From an uncultured Duodenibacillus sp. (GTDB taxonomy: Bacteria > Pseudomonadota > Gammaproteobacteria > Burkholderiales > Burkholderiaceae_F), in the NCBI GenBank assembly GCA_944390745.1, contig CALXQK010000013.1, positions 310,001-374,000 on the forward strand: a DNA stretch of 64,000 bases, written 5' to 3'. Positions 1 to 12,134 of the stretch are shown here, piece by piece. The notes under the pieces are model-generated. The model saw only the letters and a program-made list of their open reading frames with translations. It did no database searches and had not been told where the DNA came from. The position numbers were made by a program, and so were the translations under genes. Each line of letters begins with the position of its first letter. Positions within the stretch are counted from its first letter, which is position 1.

Positions 1-1124
1 CTCGTGGGCAGCACGTGGTTGGGGCCGGCGCAGTAGTCGCCGAGCGCCTCCGAGGAGAAGCGCCCGAGGAAGATCGCCCCGGCGTGGTGAATGTGCTCGG
101 CCCACTTCTCGGGCTCGTCGGTGCTCATCTCAAGGTGCTCGGGGGCGATCGTGTCGGCGATGCGGCACGCCTCAAGCAGGTCGCGCGTCACGATGATGGC
201 GCCGCGGTTGGCAAGCGACTTGCGGATGATATCGCGGCGCGGCATCGCCTCGATCTGGCGGTCCATCGAGGCCTCGACCGCGTCGGCGAAGGCCGCGTCC
301 GGCGTCAGCAGCACGGCCTGCGCGAGCTCGTCGTGCTCGGCCTGGCTGAAGAGGTCCATGGCAATCCAGTCGGGATTGGTCTTGCCGTCGCAGATCACGA
401 GAATTTCCGATGGTCCGGCGATCATGTCGATGCCCACGCGCCCGAAGACGTAGCGCTTGGCCGCGGCCACGTAGGCGTTGCCCGGGCCCACGATCTTGTC
501 GACCGACTCAATCGTCTCGGTGCCGTAGGCAAGGGCCGCCACGGCCTGCGCGCCGCCGATCGTGAAGGCCCGCGAGACGCCCGCAAGGCTTGCCGCGGCG
601 AGCACGAGCTGGTTCTTCTCCCCGCCCGGGGTGGGAACCACCATTTCGATGCGGCTCACGCCTGCCACGCGCGCGGGCATGGCGTTCATCAGCACCGAGC
701 TCGGATAGGCGGCCTTGCCGCCGGGCACGTACAGACCAACCGAGTCGACGGGCGTGACGCGCTGCCCGAGCACGCTGCCCATCGCGTCGGTCATCGAGAA
801 GCTCTTCTCGAGCTCCTTTTCATGAAAGACGCGGATGCGCTCGGCGGCCTCCTCAAGCGCCCGGCGCTGCTCGTCGGGCAGCGTGACGAGCGCCTTGTGC
901 ATCTCCTCGGCCGAGATCATCAGATCGGAAAGCGACGCGGCCTCAAGCCTGTCAAAGCGCGCCGTGTACTCAAGCACCGCGGCGTCGCCGCGCGCACGGA
1001 CGTCCTCGACAATGGCCTCGGCGCGGCGCGTGATCTCCGGGTTGACGCTGGCGTCGACGGCGACGAGTTCCCTGAACTTCTGCTGAAAGTCTGCATCGGC
1101 AGACGACAAGCGACGAATCTGCAT
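1..1124 (-). CDS. hisD: Histidinol dehydrogenase, 3' end outside the window
   Basis: Catalyses the last two oxidations of histidine synthesis, from histidinol to histidine, using NAD and zinc. Reading leftward from the ATG at 1122-1124 gives [13 protein letters not shown] and then an uninterrupted HisD protein. It contains FSQAEHDE (the Gln and His zinc ligands), APEHLE (catalytic Glu-His) and [13 protein letters not shown], which includes the Asp zinc ligand. About 374 of the usual roughly 430 codons are present; the C-terminal part with the last zinc-ligand His runs off the left edge. It lies 57 bases after hisG and is probably co-transcribed with it. Confidence 0.95.
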   Translation of the reverse strand, partial: MQIRRLSSADADFQQKFRELVAVDASVNPEITRRAEAIVEDVRARGDAAVLEYTARFDRLEAASLSDLMISAEEMHKALVTLPDEQRRALEEAAERIRVFHEKELEKSFSMTDAMGSVLGQRVTPVDSVGLYVPGGKAAYPSSVLMNAMPARVAGVSRIEMVVPTPGGEKNQLVLAAASLAGVSRAFTIGGAQAVAALAYGTETIESVDKIVGPGNAYVAAAKRYVFGRVGIDMIAGPSEILVICDGKTNPDWIAMDLFSQAEHDELAQAVLLTPDAAFADAVEASMDRQIEAMPRRDIIRKSLANRGAIIVTRDLLEACRIADTIAPEHLEMSTDEPEKWAEHIHHAGAIFLGRFSSEALGDYCAGPNHVLPT

Positions 1125-1181
1125 GACGAATTTGTCCTCTGTGAATTCAATAAAAATCGTGCGTTCTCAAAACTCTGCTTC

Positions 1182-1865
1182 TCAGGCTGCTGCTGCGGCG
1201 CACGCCGCAGCTTGCCGCTCACGGGCCTTCTGCTCGACGGCCTCGCGGATCTTCTCAATGATGGGGGAAAGCTCGCGCCGCTTGAGCTTCATCGAGGCCT
1301 GGTTGACGATGAGGCGCGAGGAGATGGGAGCAATCGTCCTGAGCTCGACCATATTGTTGGCGCGCAGCGTAGCGCCGGTTGAAACCAGATCGACGATGGC
1401 GTCGGCAAGGCCGGCAATGGGCGCAAGCTCCATCGAGCCGTAGAGCTTGATGAGGTCCACATGCACGCCCTCGCGGCCGAAGTAGTCGCGCGACCACTTC
1501 AGGTACTTCGTGGCGATTCGCAGGCGCGAGCCGCGGCGCACGTTGGCCTCCCAGTCAAACCCGCGCGGCGCGGCCACGCACATGCGGCAGCGCGCAATCT
1601 GCAGGTCGACCGGCACGTAAAGGCCGTTGCCGCCGTGCTCATAGAGCGTGTCCCAGCCGCACACGCCCATGTCCGCCGCGCCGTACTGCACGTAGGTGGG
1701 CACGTCGGTGGCGCGTAGCACCACGATGCGCAGATCCTCGCGGTTGGTGCCGATCATGAGCTTGCGCGAGTGCTCCGGATCCTCCAGGGGCACGATGCCA
1801 GCCGCCGCCAGAAAGGGCAGCAGCTCGGTGAAGATTCTCCCCTTGGAGAGTGCGAGCGTAATCAT
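1182..1865 (-). CDS. hisG: ATP phosphoribosyltransferase, short (HisG-S) form
   Basis: First enzyme of histidine synthesis; joins ATP and PRPP. The protein is 227 residues and starts [11 protein letters not shown]. The PRPP-binding loop is [13 protein letters not shown] near residue 160. At this length it lacks the C-terminal ACT-like regulatory domain of the long form. Short HisG proteins work with the HisZ regulatory subunit, which is not in this window. A C-terminal Ala-rich tail follows the conserved fold. It lies between murA and hisD on the same strand, the usual betaproteobacterial order. Confidence 0.95.
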   Translation of the reverse strand: MITLALSKGRIFTELLPFLAAAGIVPLEDPEHSRKLMIGTNREDLRIVVLRATDVPTYVQYGAADMGVCGWDTLYEHGGNGLYVPVDLQIARCRMCVAAPRGFDWEANVRRGSRLRIATKYLKWSRDYFGREGVHVDLIKLYGSMELAPIAGLADAIVDLVSTGATLRANNMVELRTIAPISSRLIVNQASMKLKRRELSPIIEKIREAVEQKARERQAAACAAAAA

Positions 1866-2012
1866 GTTGTCTCCCTAGTCTGTTCCCTTCGCCCACGGTC
1901 CCGGCGCATCTGCGCGCCGGTCTTTTTCATTTTTGTCAGTTCTCGTGCGTTCCGCGGGGCCCGGGATCCTTGTCTTGCATTGCGTCTTCGGGGCGTCTGT
2001 TTTCCCTTGCCC

Positions 2013-3266
<1,254 letters not shown>

Positions 3267-3510
3267 GATGGCTGCCGGCAGACCGGCCCGGCGGACCGGC
3301 TCTGCGGGAAATACCTTTCTTGAAGCTGTGGGTGAAACGGTTTGAAGCCTTTCCGGACGGGCCGCAGAGGCTCTCCCCCGCGGGCCCGGCAAGGCCGGGA
3401 CTAATTATTGTATCGCTTGAGGCCCCGGGTTTTGTCCGAAGAATTCTCCCCGTCCGCAGGACGCGCTCCCGCGGCCCCCGGTCCCGGAAGGACGGCGCCC
3501 CGGCCGCCCG

Positions 3511-4494
3511 TCAGAGCACGGGCGTGAGCGCCTCGTCGGCGAAGATGGCCGCAAGCGGCCCCTCGTCCTCGGACATCATCGCGCGGTACATGCCCGGGGA
3601 GTTGAGCGCAAAGGATACGCGCCCGAGCCTGTCGACCGCGACAAGTCCGCCGCGGCCGCCGACGCCGGCGAGCATGCCGATCACGGCCGAGGCCGCCTCC
3701 TCGAGCGACTCGCCGAGATAGCGCATGCGGGCTGCGACGTCGCCTGCGGCCTGGTAGCGGATGAAGAACTCCCCGTGGCCGGTGCAGCTCACCGCGCAGG
3801 TCTGGTCGTCGGCGAAGGTTCCCGCCCCCGGGATCGGACTGTCGCCGATGCGCCCGCAGCGCTTGTTGGTCATGCCCCCGGTGCTTGTGGCGGCCGCAAG
3901 GTGTCCGTTGAAGTCGAGGGCGACGGCGCCCACCGTGCCGAACTTGCGGTCAGGCCCGGCGGCGGCCGCGCAGGGGTCGTCCTCGGAGAGCACCGCAGCA
4001 GGCCCCGTGCGGCGCTCAAGCTCCAGGGCGAGCTCAAGCTCACGCCGACGCCGCTCGGTGTCAAAGTACGCGGGATCGGCGGTCATCTCGAGCCCCGCCT
4101 CCCTTGCAAAGGCCTCGGCGCCGGCGCCCGACAGCAGCACGTGGCGCCCCTCGAGCATCACCGCGCGCGCGGCAAGCACCGGGTGCACGATGTGCGAGAC
4201 CCCTGTCACGGCCCCGGCCGCACGATCCGTGCCGCGCATCACGCAGGCGTCCATCTCATGGGTGCCCTCGTGGGTGAAGACAGAGCCGCGCCCGGCGTTG
4301 AAAATGGGGTTGTCCTCAAGCTCGGCGACCGCCGCGCAGGCCGCCTCAAGCGCGGTTCCGGCCGCCTCGAGCGCGGAAAAGCCGGCCTTCACGGCCCGCG
4401 CAAGCCCGGCGCGGTACTGCGCAGCATCCCCGGGGGTGAAATTTTCCCGCAGCAGATTGCCCGCTCCGGCGTGAATGGCGATCACTGGCTTCAT
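3511..4494 (-). CDS. iaaA: Isoaspartyl peptidase / L-asparaginase, Ntn-hydrolase type
   Basis: Plant-type asparaginase/isoaspartyl dipeptidase precursor of 327 residues; it hydrolyses beta-aspartyl dipeptides and asparagine after autocleavage. The start MKPVIAIHAGAG (ATG at 4492-4494) is chosen because a further 19 upstream codons are not family-like. The autocleavage/nucleophile site is KFGTVGAVALD with Thr187; TSTGGMTNKRCGRIGDSP provides the usual substrate-binding part. In E. coli iaaA is the first gene of iaaA-gsiABCD. Here it is divergent from gsiABCD across a 547-base region, suggesting a shared regulatory region and a joint role in peptide or glutathione salvage. Confidence 0.92.
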   Translation of the reverse strand: MKPVIAIHAGAGNLLRENFTPGDAAQYRAGLARAVKAGFSALEAAGTALEAACAAVAELEDNPIFNAGRGSVFTHEGTHEMDACVMRGTDRAAGAVTGVSHIVHPVLAARAVMLEGRHVLLSGAGAEAFAREAGLEMTADPAYFDTERRRRELELALELERRTGPAAVLSEDDPCAAAAGPDRKFGTVGAVALDFNGHLAAATSTGGMTNKRCGRIGDSPIPGAGTFADDQTCAVSCTGHGEFFIRYQAAGDVAARMRYLGESLEEAASAVIGMLAGVGGRGGLVAVDRLGRVSFALNSPGMYRAMMSEDEGPLAAIFADEALTPVL

Positions 4495-4682
4495 GTTCCG
4501 CGTCTCCTTCTGGGTGTGCTTCGCCCGCCGCGGGGCTTCCCCTGCGGGCACTCGCGGGCATCATACGCCGCCGCGGCCGGGGACTCCCCGGGGCCGGAGC
4601 GCCTTCGCGGCAGGGCGCCCGGCGGCAAGACCGGGTCCTTTTCATCCGGATCGCCGCCCGGGCTCAAGAAAATCCCCGAAAA

Positions 4683-4771
4683 GGTGCAGAAAATGCACCA
4701 TTTGCGCTCATTTCTTCTACCTAGAGCGCACCAGTTGAGTGCATCAATAGCTTTCGGCGCCAATTCGGTGC
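4683..4771. promoter_or_regulatory. Candidate operator cluster between iaaA and gsiA
   Basis: The 547-base divergent gap (4495-5041) has no gene. It holds repeated GCACC/GGTGC half-sites. GGTGCA-GAAAA-TGCACC is a perfect dyad at 4683-4699. GCACCA-n-TTG occurs at 4695-4704 and 4728-4737, 33 bases apart (about three helical turns). An inverted relative, CAATTCGGTGC, is at 4761-4771, and a further GGTGCAG lies near 4890. The arrangement suggests binding sites for a regulator acting on one or both genes. No convincing -35/-10 pair was identified. The ribosome site for gsiA is AAGGGAG, about ten bases before its ATG. Confidence 0.4.
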
Positions 4772-5041
4772 AGCCTCGCGGAAGAGGCCGCGATTTTCCA
4801 CCACGACTTCTCCCCTCCCCTTGCGGCGCCGGCAATCCGCTCGAAATCGCCCTCGGCGCGCCCGCCCCCGCTGTCCTCCATTTCCCGGACCCGGTGCAGG
4901 GCTGGCATGAAAATTGCTTGAAAAACAGTACGGCGCGCTGATTCACCGCAACGCACAAGCCCCCGCGGTCAAGGGACAACAAAAAAAAGCGGCGCGCAGA
5001 AAAAAAACAACGTCAAACCGGTTCTCAAGGGAGTATTCGCA

Positions 5042-6922
<1,881 letters not shown>

Positions 6923-6973
6923 AAACCCTTTTTTCGTCCGCTGCCGGCTGCGTCAGCGAACCTTCACCCACCT

Positions 6974-7018
6974 CGTGCACAGGGAGTGCGCCTAAAAGGC
7001 GCTGCGCACGAATTTTTT
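6974..7018 (+). terminator. Stem-loop with T-run between gsiA and gsiB
   Basis: TCGTGC pairs with GCACGA, and inside it GCGCC-TAAAA-GGCGC forms a tight hairpin, followed by AATTTTTTTAAAAC. This resembles an intrinsic terminator or an RNA-processing hairpin inside the operon. Such elements often make the periplasmic binding protein mRNA more abundant than the ATPase message; that role is inferred here. Confidence 0.5.
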
Positions 7019-7038
7019 TAAAACTAGGGAGAATCAAG

Positions 7039-8577
7039 ATGAGATCGTTTCAGAAAAGCGCCCTGACGCTTTCACTGCTGGCCCTTCTGGCCGCTCCTCT
7101 GGCCGCTGGCGCCGCGGGCGACGTGAAGGTTGCCGTCGCCTCGACGTTCACGACGATGGACCCGTACGACGCCAACGACACGCTCTCGCAAAACGCCGTG
7201 CGCTCGTTTTACGAGGGGCTCTTTCGGCTTGACCGCAACATGAAGCTCGTGCCGCTGCTCGCCGAGTCCTACACGGTGAGCGACGACGGCCTCACCTACA
7301 CCATGAAGCTGCGCGCCGGGGTGAAGTTCCACGACGGCACGCCCTTCAACGCCGCCGCGGTCAAGGCCAACTTCGACCGCGTCACCAATCCCGACAACCA
7401 CCTCAAGCGCTACATCCTCTACAAGAACATCGCCAAGACCGAGGTGATTGACGATCTCACCGTGAAGTTCACGCTGCACGAGCCCTTCTCGGCGTTCATC
7501 AACCAGCTCGCCCACCCGTCGGCGGCGATGATCTCGCCCAAGACCCTCGCGCAGGGCAAGCAGGCCGTGGCCTTCCATCCCGTCGGCACGGGCCCGTTCA
7601 TCTTCGAGGAGTGGAAGGCCACCGACTACATGAAGGTCAAGAAGAACCCCAACTACTGGCGCAAGGGCTACCCGAAGGTGGACTCCATCACCTGGATCCC
7701 GGTTGTGGAAAACGGCACGCGCGCGGCCATGATCCAGACGGGCGAGGCGCACTTTGCCTATCCGATGCCCTTTGAGCAGGTCAAGCAGCTCGAGAGCAAT
7801 CCCGACGTGAAGATCATCAAGACGCCCTCGATCGTCAACCGCTACATGTCGATGAACATGAACGTCAAGCCCTTTGACAACATCAAGGTGCGTCAGGCGA
7901 TCAACTACGCCATCAACAAGGAGGCGCTCTGCAAGGTGGCCTTCAACGGCTACGCCTTCCCGAGCGAGGGCTCGGTGCCCAAGGGCGTGGAGTACGCCGT
8001 CAAGCTCGGACCCTGGCCCTATGACCCGGCCAAGGCCCGCGCCCTTCTGAAGGAGGCGGGATACCCCAACGGCTTCTCCACCACGCTGTGGTCGGCCTAC
8101 AACCACACCACCGCGCAGAAGGTGATCCAGTTCCTGCAGCAGCAGCTCGCCCAGGTCGGCATCAAGGCCCGCGTGCAGGCGCTTGAGGCCGGCCAGCGCG
8201 TGGCGCAGGTTGAAAGCGTCCAGGATCCCAAGAAGGCCGGCGTGCGGCTCTACTACATCGGCTGGTCCTCCTCGACGGGCGAGGCCGACTGGGCCATCCG
8301 TCCGCTGCTGGCCACCGAGGCGCAGCCCCCGCGCATGACCAACACCGCCTACTACAGCAGCCCGGTGGTCGACAAGGCGCTTCGCGACGCCCTCAACACC
8401 ACCGATCCGGCCAAGAAGCAGGCCTACTACAAGACCGCGCAGGAGCAGATCTGGAAGGACGCCCCGTGGGCGTTCCTCGTCACCGAGATCAATGTGGCCG
8501 CCGCACGCAAGAACCTCTCGGGCTTTTACGTGATGCCCGACGGCGGCTACGACTTTGATGATCTTGAACTGAAGTAG
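7039..8577 (+). CDS. gsiB: Glutathione/peptide ABC importer, periplasmic binding protein
   Basis: Solute-binding protein of the SBP_bac_5 family that delivers peptide substrate to GsiCD. The ATG at 7039 follows GGGAGA at a good distance and begins [25 protein letters not shown], a Sec signal peptide cut near residue 25. The full length is 512 residues, identical to the E. coli GsiB length. The fold is seen in [19 protein letters not shown] and in the family motif PVGTGPF. A longer open reading frame begins inside gsiA, but the signal peptide fixes the true start. Confidence 0.92.
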   Translation: MRSFQKSALTLSLLALLAAPLAAGAAGDVKVAVASTFTTMDPYDANDTLSQNAVRSFYEGLFRLDRNMKLVPLLAESYTVSDDGLTYTMKLRAGVKFHDGTPFNAAAVKANFDRVTNPDNHLKRYILYKNIAKTEVIDDLTVKFTLHEPFSAFINQLAHPSAAMISPKTLAQGKQAVAFHPVGTGPFIFEEWKATDYMKVKKNPNYWRKGYPKVDSITWIPVVENGTRAAMIQTGEAHFAYPMPFEQVKQLESNPDVKIIKTPSIVNRYMSMNMNVKPFDNIKVRQAINYAINKEALCKVAFNGYAFPSEGSVPKGVEYAVKLGPWPYDPAKARALLKEAGYPNGFSTTLWSAYNHTTAQKVIQFLQQQLAQVGIKARVQALEAGQRVAQVESVQDPKKAGVRLYYIGWSSSTGEADWAIRPLLATEAQPPRMTNTAYYSSPVVDKALRDALNTTDPAKKQAYYKTAQEQIWKDAPWAFLVTEINVAAARKNLSGFYVMPDGGYDFDDLELK

Positions 8578-8665
8578 TCCTCTGCGCGCCGCCTGCTGCG
8601 CGCCAGCTCCGGGGCGGGGAGAGTCTCCCCGCCCCGGGCGCCCCCACCCGCAAAGCTTCACAACT

Positions 8666-9586
8666 ATGCTGCGTTATTTCGTCAAACGAACCCTCGGCAT
8701 GCTGCCCACCCTCTTTCTGGTGATGGTGTGCGTGTTCTTCTTCGTGCATCTGCTGCCTGGCGACCCGGCGCGCCTGACCGCGGGCCCCGAGGCCGACGAA
8801 CAGACCGTCGAGCTCGTGCGCAAGGAGCTCGGCCTTGACAAGCCTCTGCACGAGCAGTTCGTGCGCTACGTCCAGGGCGTCTTCACGGGCGATCTGGGAA
8901 CGTCGCTTTCAACCAAGCGCCCCGTGGCCGTGGAAATCGGCGAGCGCTTCGGCCCCACGATGTGGCTCACGCTCACGAGCATGCTCTGGTCGGTCGTCTT
9001 CGGCCTGGCCGCAGGCATCATCGCCGCGGTCTGGCGCAACCGCTGGCCCGACCGGGTCTGCATGACGCTTGCCGTCTCGGGCATTTCATTTCCGGCCTTT
9101 GCGCTGGGCATGGTGCTCATGGAGATCTTTTCGGTCAAGCTCGGCTGGCTGCCCACGGTGGGCGCCTCGAGCTGGCAGCACTACATCCTGCCCTCGATCA
9201 CGCTCGGCGCGGCGGTGGCCGCCGTCATGGCGCGCTTCACCCGCTCGGCCTTCGTCGAGGTGCTCGGCGACGACTACATCCGCACCGCCCGCGCCAAGGG
9301 CGTGCACGAGCGCTCGGTCGTGCTCAAGCACGCCTTTCGCAACGCGCTCATTCCTGTGATCACCATGATGGGTCTGCAGTTCGGCTTTCTGCTCGGCGGT
9401 TCGATCGTGGTCGAGAAGGTCTTCAACTGGCCGGGCATGGGGCGGCTTCTGGTCGACGCCGTCGACATGCGCGACTACCCGGTGATCCAGGCCTGCGTCC
9501 TGCTGTTCTCGGCCGAATTCATCGTCATCAACCTGATCGTCGACCTGCTCTACGGCTGGGTCAATCCGTCGATTCGATACAAATAA
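8666..9586 (+). CDS. gsiC: Glutathione/peptide ABC importer permease 1
   Basis: Inner-membrane permease of the DppB/GsiC type, 306 residues, the same length as E. coli GsiC. It starts [17 protein letters not shown]. The N-terminal helix is followed by the long periplasmic loop typical of DppB-like subunits, then a cluster of five transmembrane helices. The ATPase-coupling EAA loop contains [21 protein letters not shown]. It is third in the gsi operon, 88 bases after gsiB, and pairs with GsiD. Confidence 0.92.
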   Translation: MLRYFVKRTLGMLPTLFLVMVCVFFFVHLLPGDPARLTAGPEADEQTVELVRKELGLDKPLHEQFVRYVQGVFTGDLGTSLSTKRPVAVEIGERFGPTMWLTLTSMLWSVVFGLAAGIIAAVWRNRWPDRVCMTLAVSGISFPAFALGMVLMEIFSVKLGWLPTVGASSWQHYILPSITLGAAVAAVMARFTRSAFVEVLGDDYIRTARAKGVHERSVVLKHAFRNALIPVITMMGLQFGFLLGGSIVVEKVFNWPGMGRLLVDAVDMRDYPVIQACVLLFSAEFIVINLIVDLLYGWVNPSIRYK

Positions 9587-9601
9587 CGCGAGGTGTCAAC
9601 C

Positions 9602-10504
9602 ATGGCCAGCACTGCCTCGAGTGATCCGCGCCTGGCGGGCGTCAATGAACGCATCCGCACACCCTGGTCGGAGTTCTGGAGAAAGTTCCGCCGCCAGCCC
9701 CTGTCAATGGCGGCTGGAGCCTTCGTGCTCTTTCTGATCTTTCTGGGCATCTTCGGGCCGTTCATCGTGCCCTACGATCCGGAAAACTACTTTGACTACG
9801 ATCTCATCAACGCCGGCCCGAGCGCGACGCACTGGTTCGGCGTCGACGCCCTCGGGCGCGACATCTTCAGCCGCATCGTCGCCGGCACCCGCATCTCGCT
9901 TGTGTCGGGCTTCGGCGCCGTGGGCATCGGCGCGCTCGTGGGAACGGCCTTCGGGCTGCTCGCGGGCTACTACGGCGGCTGGATCGACCGCGTCACGATG
10001 CGCGTGGCCGACGTCCTCTTTGCCTTCCCGGGCATTCTGCTTGCCATCGGCATCGTCGCCATTCTGGGCGGCGGCATGATCAACGTGGTGATGGCCGTGG
10101 CGATCTTCTCAATCCCGGCCTTTGCGCGTCTGGTGCGCGGCAACGTTCTGAGCCTCAAGCAGCAGACCTACGTCGAGGCCACCCGCAGCCTCGGCGCCTC
10201 GGACTTCACGATTCTCGTCAAGCACATCCTCCCGGGCACCATCTCGGTGATCGTCATCTACATGTCGATGCGCATCGGCACCTCGATCATCACCGCCGCG
10301 TCGCTGTCCTTCCTCGGACTCGGCGCGCAGCCTCCGATGCCCGAGTGGGGCGCCATGCTCAACGAGGCGCGCGCCGACATGGTCACCGCGCCGCACACCG
10401 TGATCATGCCCGTGCTGGCGATCTTTCTGACCGTGCTCGCCTTCAACCTTCTCGGCGACGGTCTGCGCGACGCGCTCGATCCCAAGCTCGACGCAGACGC
10501 CTGA
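9602..10504 (+). CDS. gsiD: Glutathione/peptide ABC importer permease 2
   Basis: Second inner-membrane permease (DppC/GsiD type), 300 residues from the ATG at 9602. A GTG nine bases earlier would add three residues, but GAGGTG at 9590-9595 is well placed as the ribosome site for the ATG. An N-terminal cytoplasmic tail precedes the OppC-like first helix ([20 protein letters not shown]). The motif [21 protein letters not shown] and the EAA loop ([20 protein letters not shown]) are characteristic. It ends the transporter part of the operon. Confidence 0.92.
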   Translation: MASTASSDPRLAGVNERIRTPWSEFWRKFRRQPLSMAAGAFVLFLIFLGIFGPFIVPYDPENYFDYDLINAGPSATHWFGVDALGRDIFSRIVAGTRISLVSGFGAVGIGALVGTAFGLLAGYYGGWIDRVTMRVADVLFAFPGILLAIGIVAILGGGMINVVMAVAIFSIPAFARLVRGNVLSLKQQTYVEATRSLGASDFTILVKHILPGTISVIVIYMSMRIGTSIITAASLSFLGLGAQPPMPEWGAMLNEARADMVTAPHTVIMPVLAIFLTVLAFNLLGDGLRDALDPKLDADA

Positions 10505-10611
10505 CCGGCTGCACAATCCCTTCACGCTCCGGGCGCTTTTCCGCCCGCGCCCGGGGCCGCGGACTCTTCTGAAAAAAAGGCGGACGTCTTCACGGACTTT
10601 GAAAAAAAATC

Positions 10612-11682
10612 ATGGCAAAGCGCTTCATGCCCCGCATCGGCACCCGTCCGAGCGGGGCGCTTGATCTCATCAGCGACGTCCCCGGCGTCACCGTCGGACA
10701 CTGCACGATCGACATCGGACAGGACGTGCACACGGGCGTGACCGTCGTGCGCCCGATCGAGGGCGACGTCTACAAGCACAAGGTTCCCGCCTGCGCCCAC
10801 GTCATCAACGGCCACACGAAGTCAAGCGGCTACATCCAGCTGCAGGAGCTCGGCGTGCTCGAAACCCCCATTGCCCTGACCAACACGCTGTGCGTGGGCG
10901 CGGTGATGATGGCGCAGGTGCGCGAGGCCATCCGCACCAATCCGGGCATCTGCCGCATCACGAGTTCCGTCAATCCCGTCGTGTGCGAGTGTTCCGACGC
11001 GCAGCTCTCGGACATCCAGCAGCTCACCATCACCGACGAGCACTATCGCGCGGCCCTGGCCGACTGCCGGCGCGAGTTCGCCTGCGGCGCCGTGGGCGCT
11101 GGACGCGGCATGATGAACTTCGGACTCAAGGGCGGCATCGGCTCGGCCTCGCGGCTGGCGCGCGCCGGCGGCAAGACCTACACCGTGGGCGTGCTGGTGC
11201 TCTCAAACTTCGGCAAGCCCCATCAGCTCATCATTGACGGCGAGCGCGTGGGCGCGCGGCTCAATCCGCCGCAGCCCGCGCCGGACGAAAAGCCCGAGAG
11301 CGGCTCCTGCATCATGATCGTGGCAACCGACGCGCCGCTCGAGTACCGGCAGCTGCACCGGATTGCCGTGCGTGCCACCGCGGGCATCTCGCGCACCGGC
11401 TCGGTCTACGGCCACGGCAGCGGCGATGAGGTGATCGCCTTTTCAACCGCCTACGGCATCGACTGGCAGCCGCAGAGCGCGCTGCGCGAGCCTGTGGCGT
11501 TTCTCAACGACACGGCGCTCGATCCGGAGTTTTTCGAAGCCACGGCCGATGCCACCGAACAGGCCATCCTCAAGGCCATCTACTCAGCCGAAACGCTCAC
11601 GGGCTTTCGCGGCAAGACCGTCAAGAGCTTCGTCGACGCCTGGCAGGAGAAGTTCGGCAGCTTTGATGACGATGCCCCGTAG
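10612..11682 (+). CDS. P1 family (DmpA/BapA-like) aminopeptidase
   Basis: Ntn-like serine aminopeptidase precursor of 356 residues in MEROPS family P1. Family members remove N-terminal D-, beta- or ordinary L-amino acids from short peptides after cleaving themselves into two chains. The cleavage/nucleophile site is ESG-SCIMIVATDAP, Ser232 being the new N-terminus. SDVPGVTVGHCTI near the N-terminus and GRGMMNFGLKGGIGSASR are also family motifs. No signal peptide is visible. It follows gsiD by 107 bases on the same strand and is probably co-transcribed. With iaaA it gives the locus two self-cleaving peptidases for imported peptides. Confidence 0.85.
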   Translation: MAKRFMPRIGTRPSGALDLISDVPGVTVGHCTIDIGQDVHTGVTVVRPIEGDVYKHKVPACAHVINGHTKSSGYIQLQELGVLETPIALTNTLCVGAVMMAQVREAIRTNPGICRITSSVNPVVCECSDAQLSDIQQLTITDEHYRAALADCRREFACGAVGAGRGMMNFGLKGGIGSASRLARAGGKTYTVGVLVLSNFGKPHQLIIDGERVGARLNPPQPAPDEKPESGSCIMIVATDAPLEYRQLHRIAVRATAGISRTGSVYGHGSGDEVIAFSTAYGIDWQPQSALREPVAFLNDTALDPEFFEATADATEQAILKAIYSAETLTGFRGKTVKSFVDAWQEKFGSFDDDAP

Positions 11683-12060
11683 CCAGGCCCTGCACGCCAG
11701 CCCCCTGGTGCATGACAGGCCGGTCAGGACCCGGCTGAATCCCTTTTCCTGAAGCCGGAGGCGCAGACGCGTCTGCATCCGGACAGCGACGTCCAGGGGA
11801 CGGGGTCATCCTACGGGGGAGCCCGCCCCCCTTCCCCGAGAGGGCCTTGTGCCAATTTGCATGCCCCCTGCACCGTGCCGTCGCCGGCGAACTTCAGCTG
11901 CGTTCTCTGACTGCAACGACAGTTCCGGCGCCGATCCGGAGAACAGGCTGATCCTCCCCGCAGACCGCATCTGATTCGCGCCATCCCCGGGGAAAGGCAC
12001 CAGTCCAACCGGGCGGGGAAAAGGGTCACGCTCCTCGTTTGATGCGTCCATGACTTGTGA
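11683..12060. other. Gene-free left flank of the defence island
   Basis: No convincing gene is seen. There is a perfect 14-base palindrome, GCAGACGCGTCTGC, at 11763-11776. GGGGAGCCC at 11816-11824 is the inverted copy of GGGCTCCCC at 12061-12069, framing about 254 bases. Short open frames on the minus strand (11806-12126 and 11811-12071) have unlike, Arg-rich composition and are not supported as genes. This stretch marks the change from GC-rich operon DNA to the island and could be a remnant of an insertion. Confidence 0.4.
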
Positions 12061-12093
12061 GGGCTCCCCAAGCTGGGAGCCCGATCTTATAAT
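12061..12093 (+). promoter_or_regulatory. Promoter and dyad operator for the EcoRII-type R-M genes
   Basis: A perfect -10 box TATAAT lies at 12088-12093. A perfect 8-base inverted repeat, GGGCTCCC-CAAGCT-GGGAGCCC (12061-12082), occupies the -35 region and no good -35 hexamer is visible. A bound protein here would block RNA polymerase. Transcription would start near 12100, about 35 bases before the methyltransferase ATG. The methyltransferase carries a ribbon-helix-helix-like N-terminus, so it is the obvious candidate to bind this site. Confidence 0.6.
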
Positions 12094-12134
12094 GGGGACA
12101 ACTTTGGTACATCTTTGTTCCCGCAAGACACATC

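Noticed and set aside
15-1382. Long rightward open frame opposite hisD and hisG
   Set aside because: Antisense shadow of GC-rich coding DNA; composition is Arg/His/Ala-rich and the minus strand encodes clear HisD and HisG.
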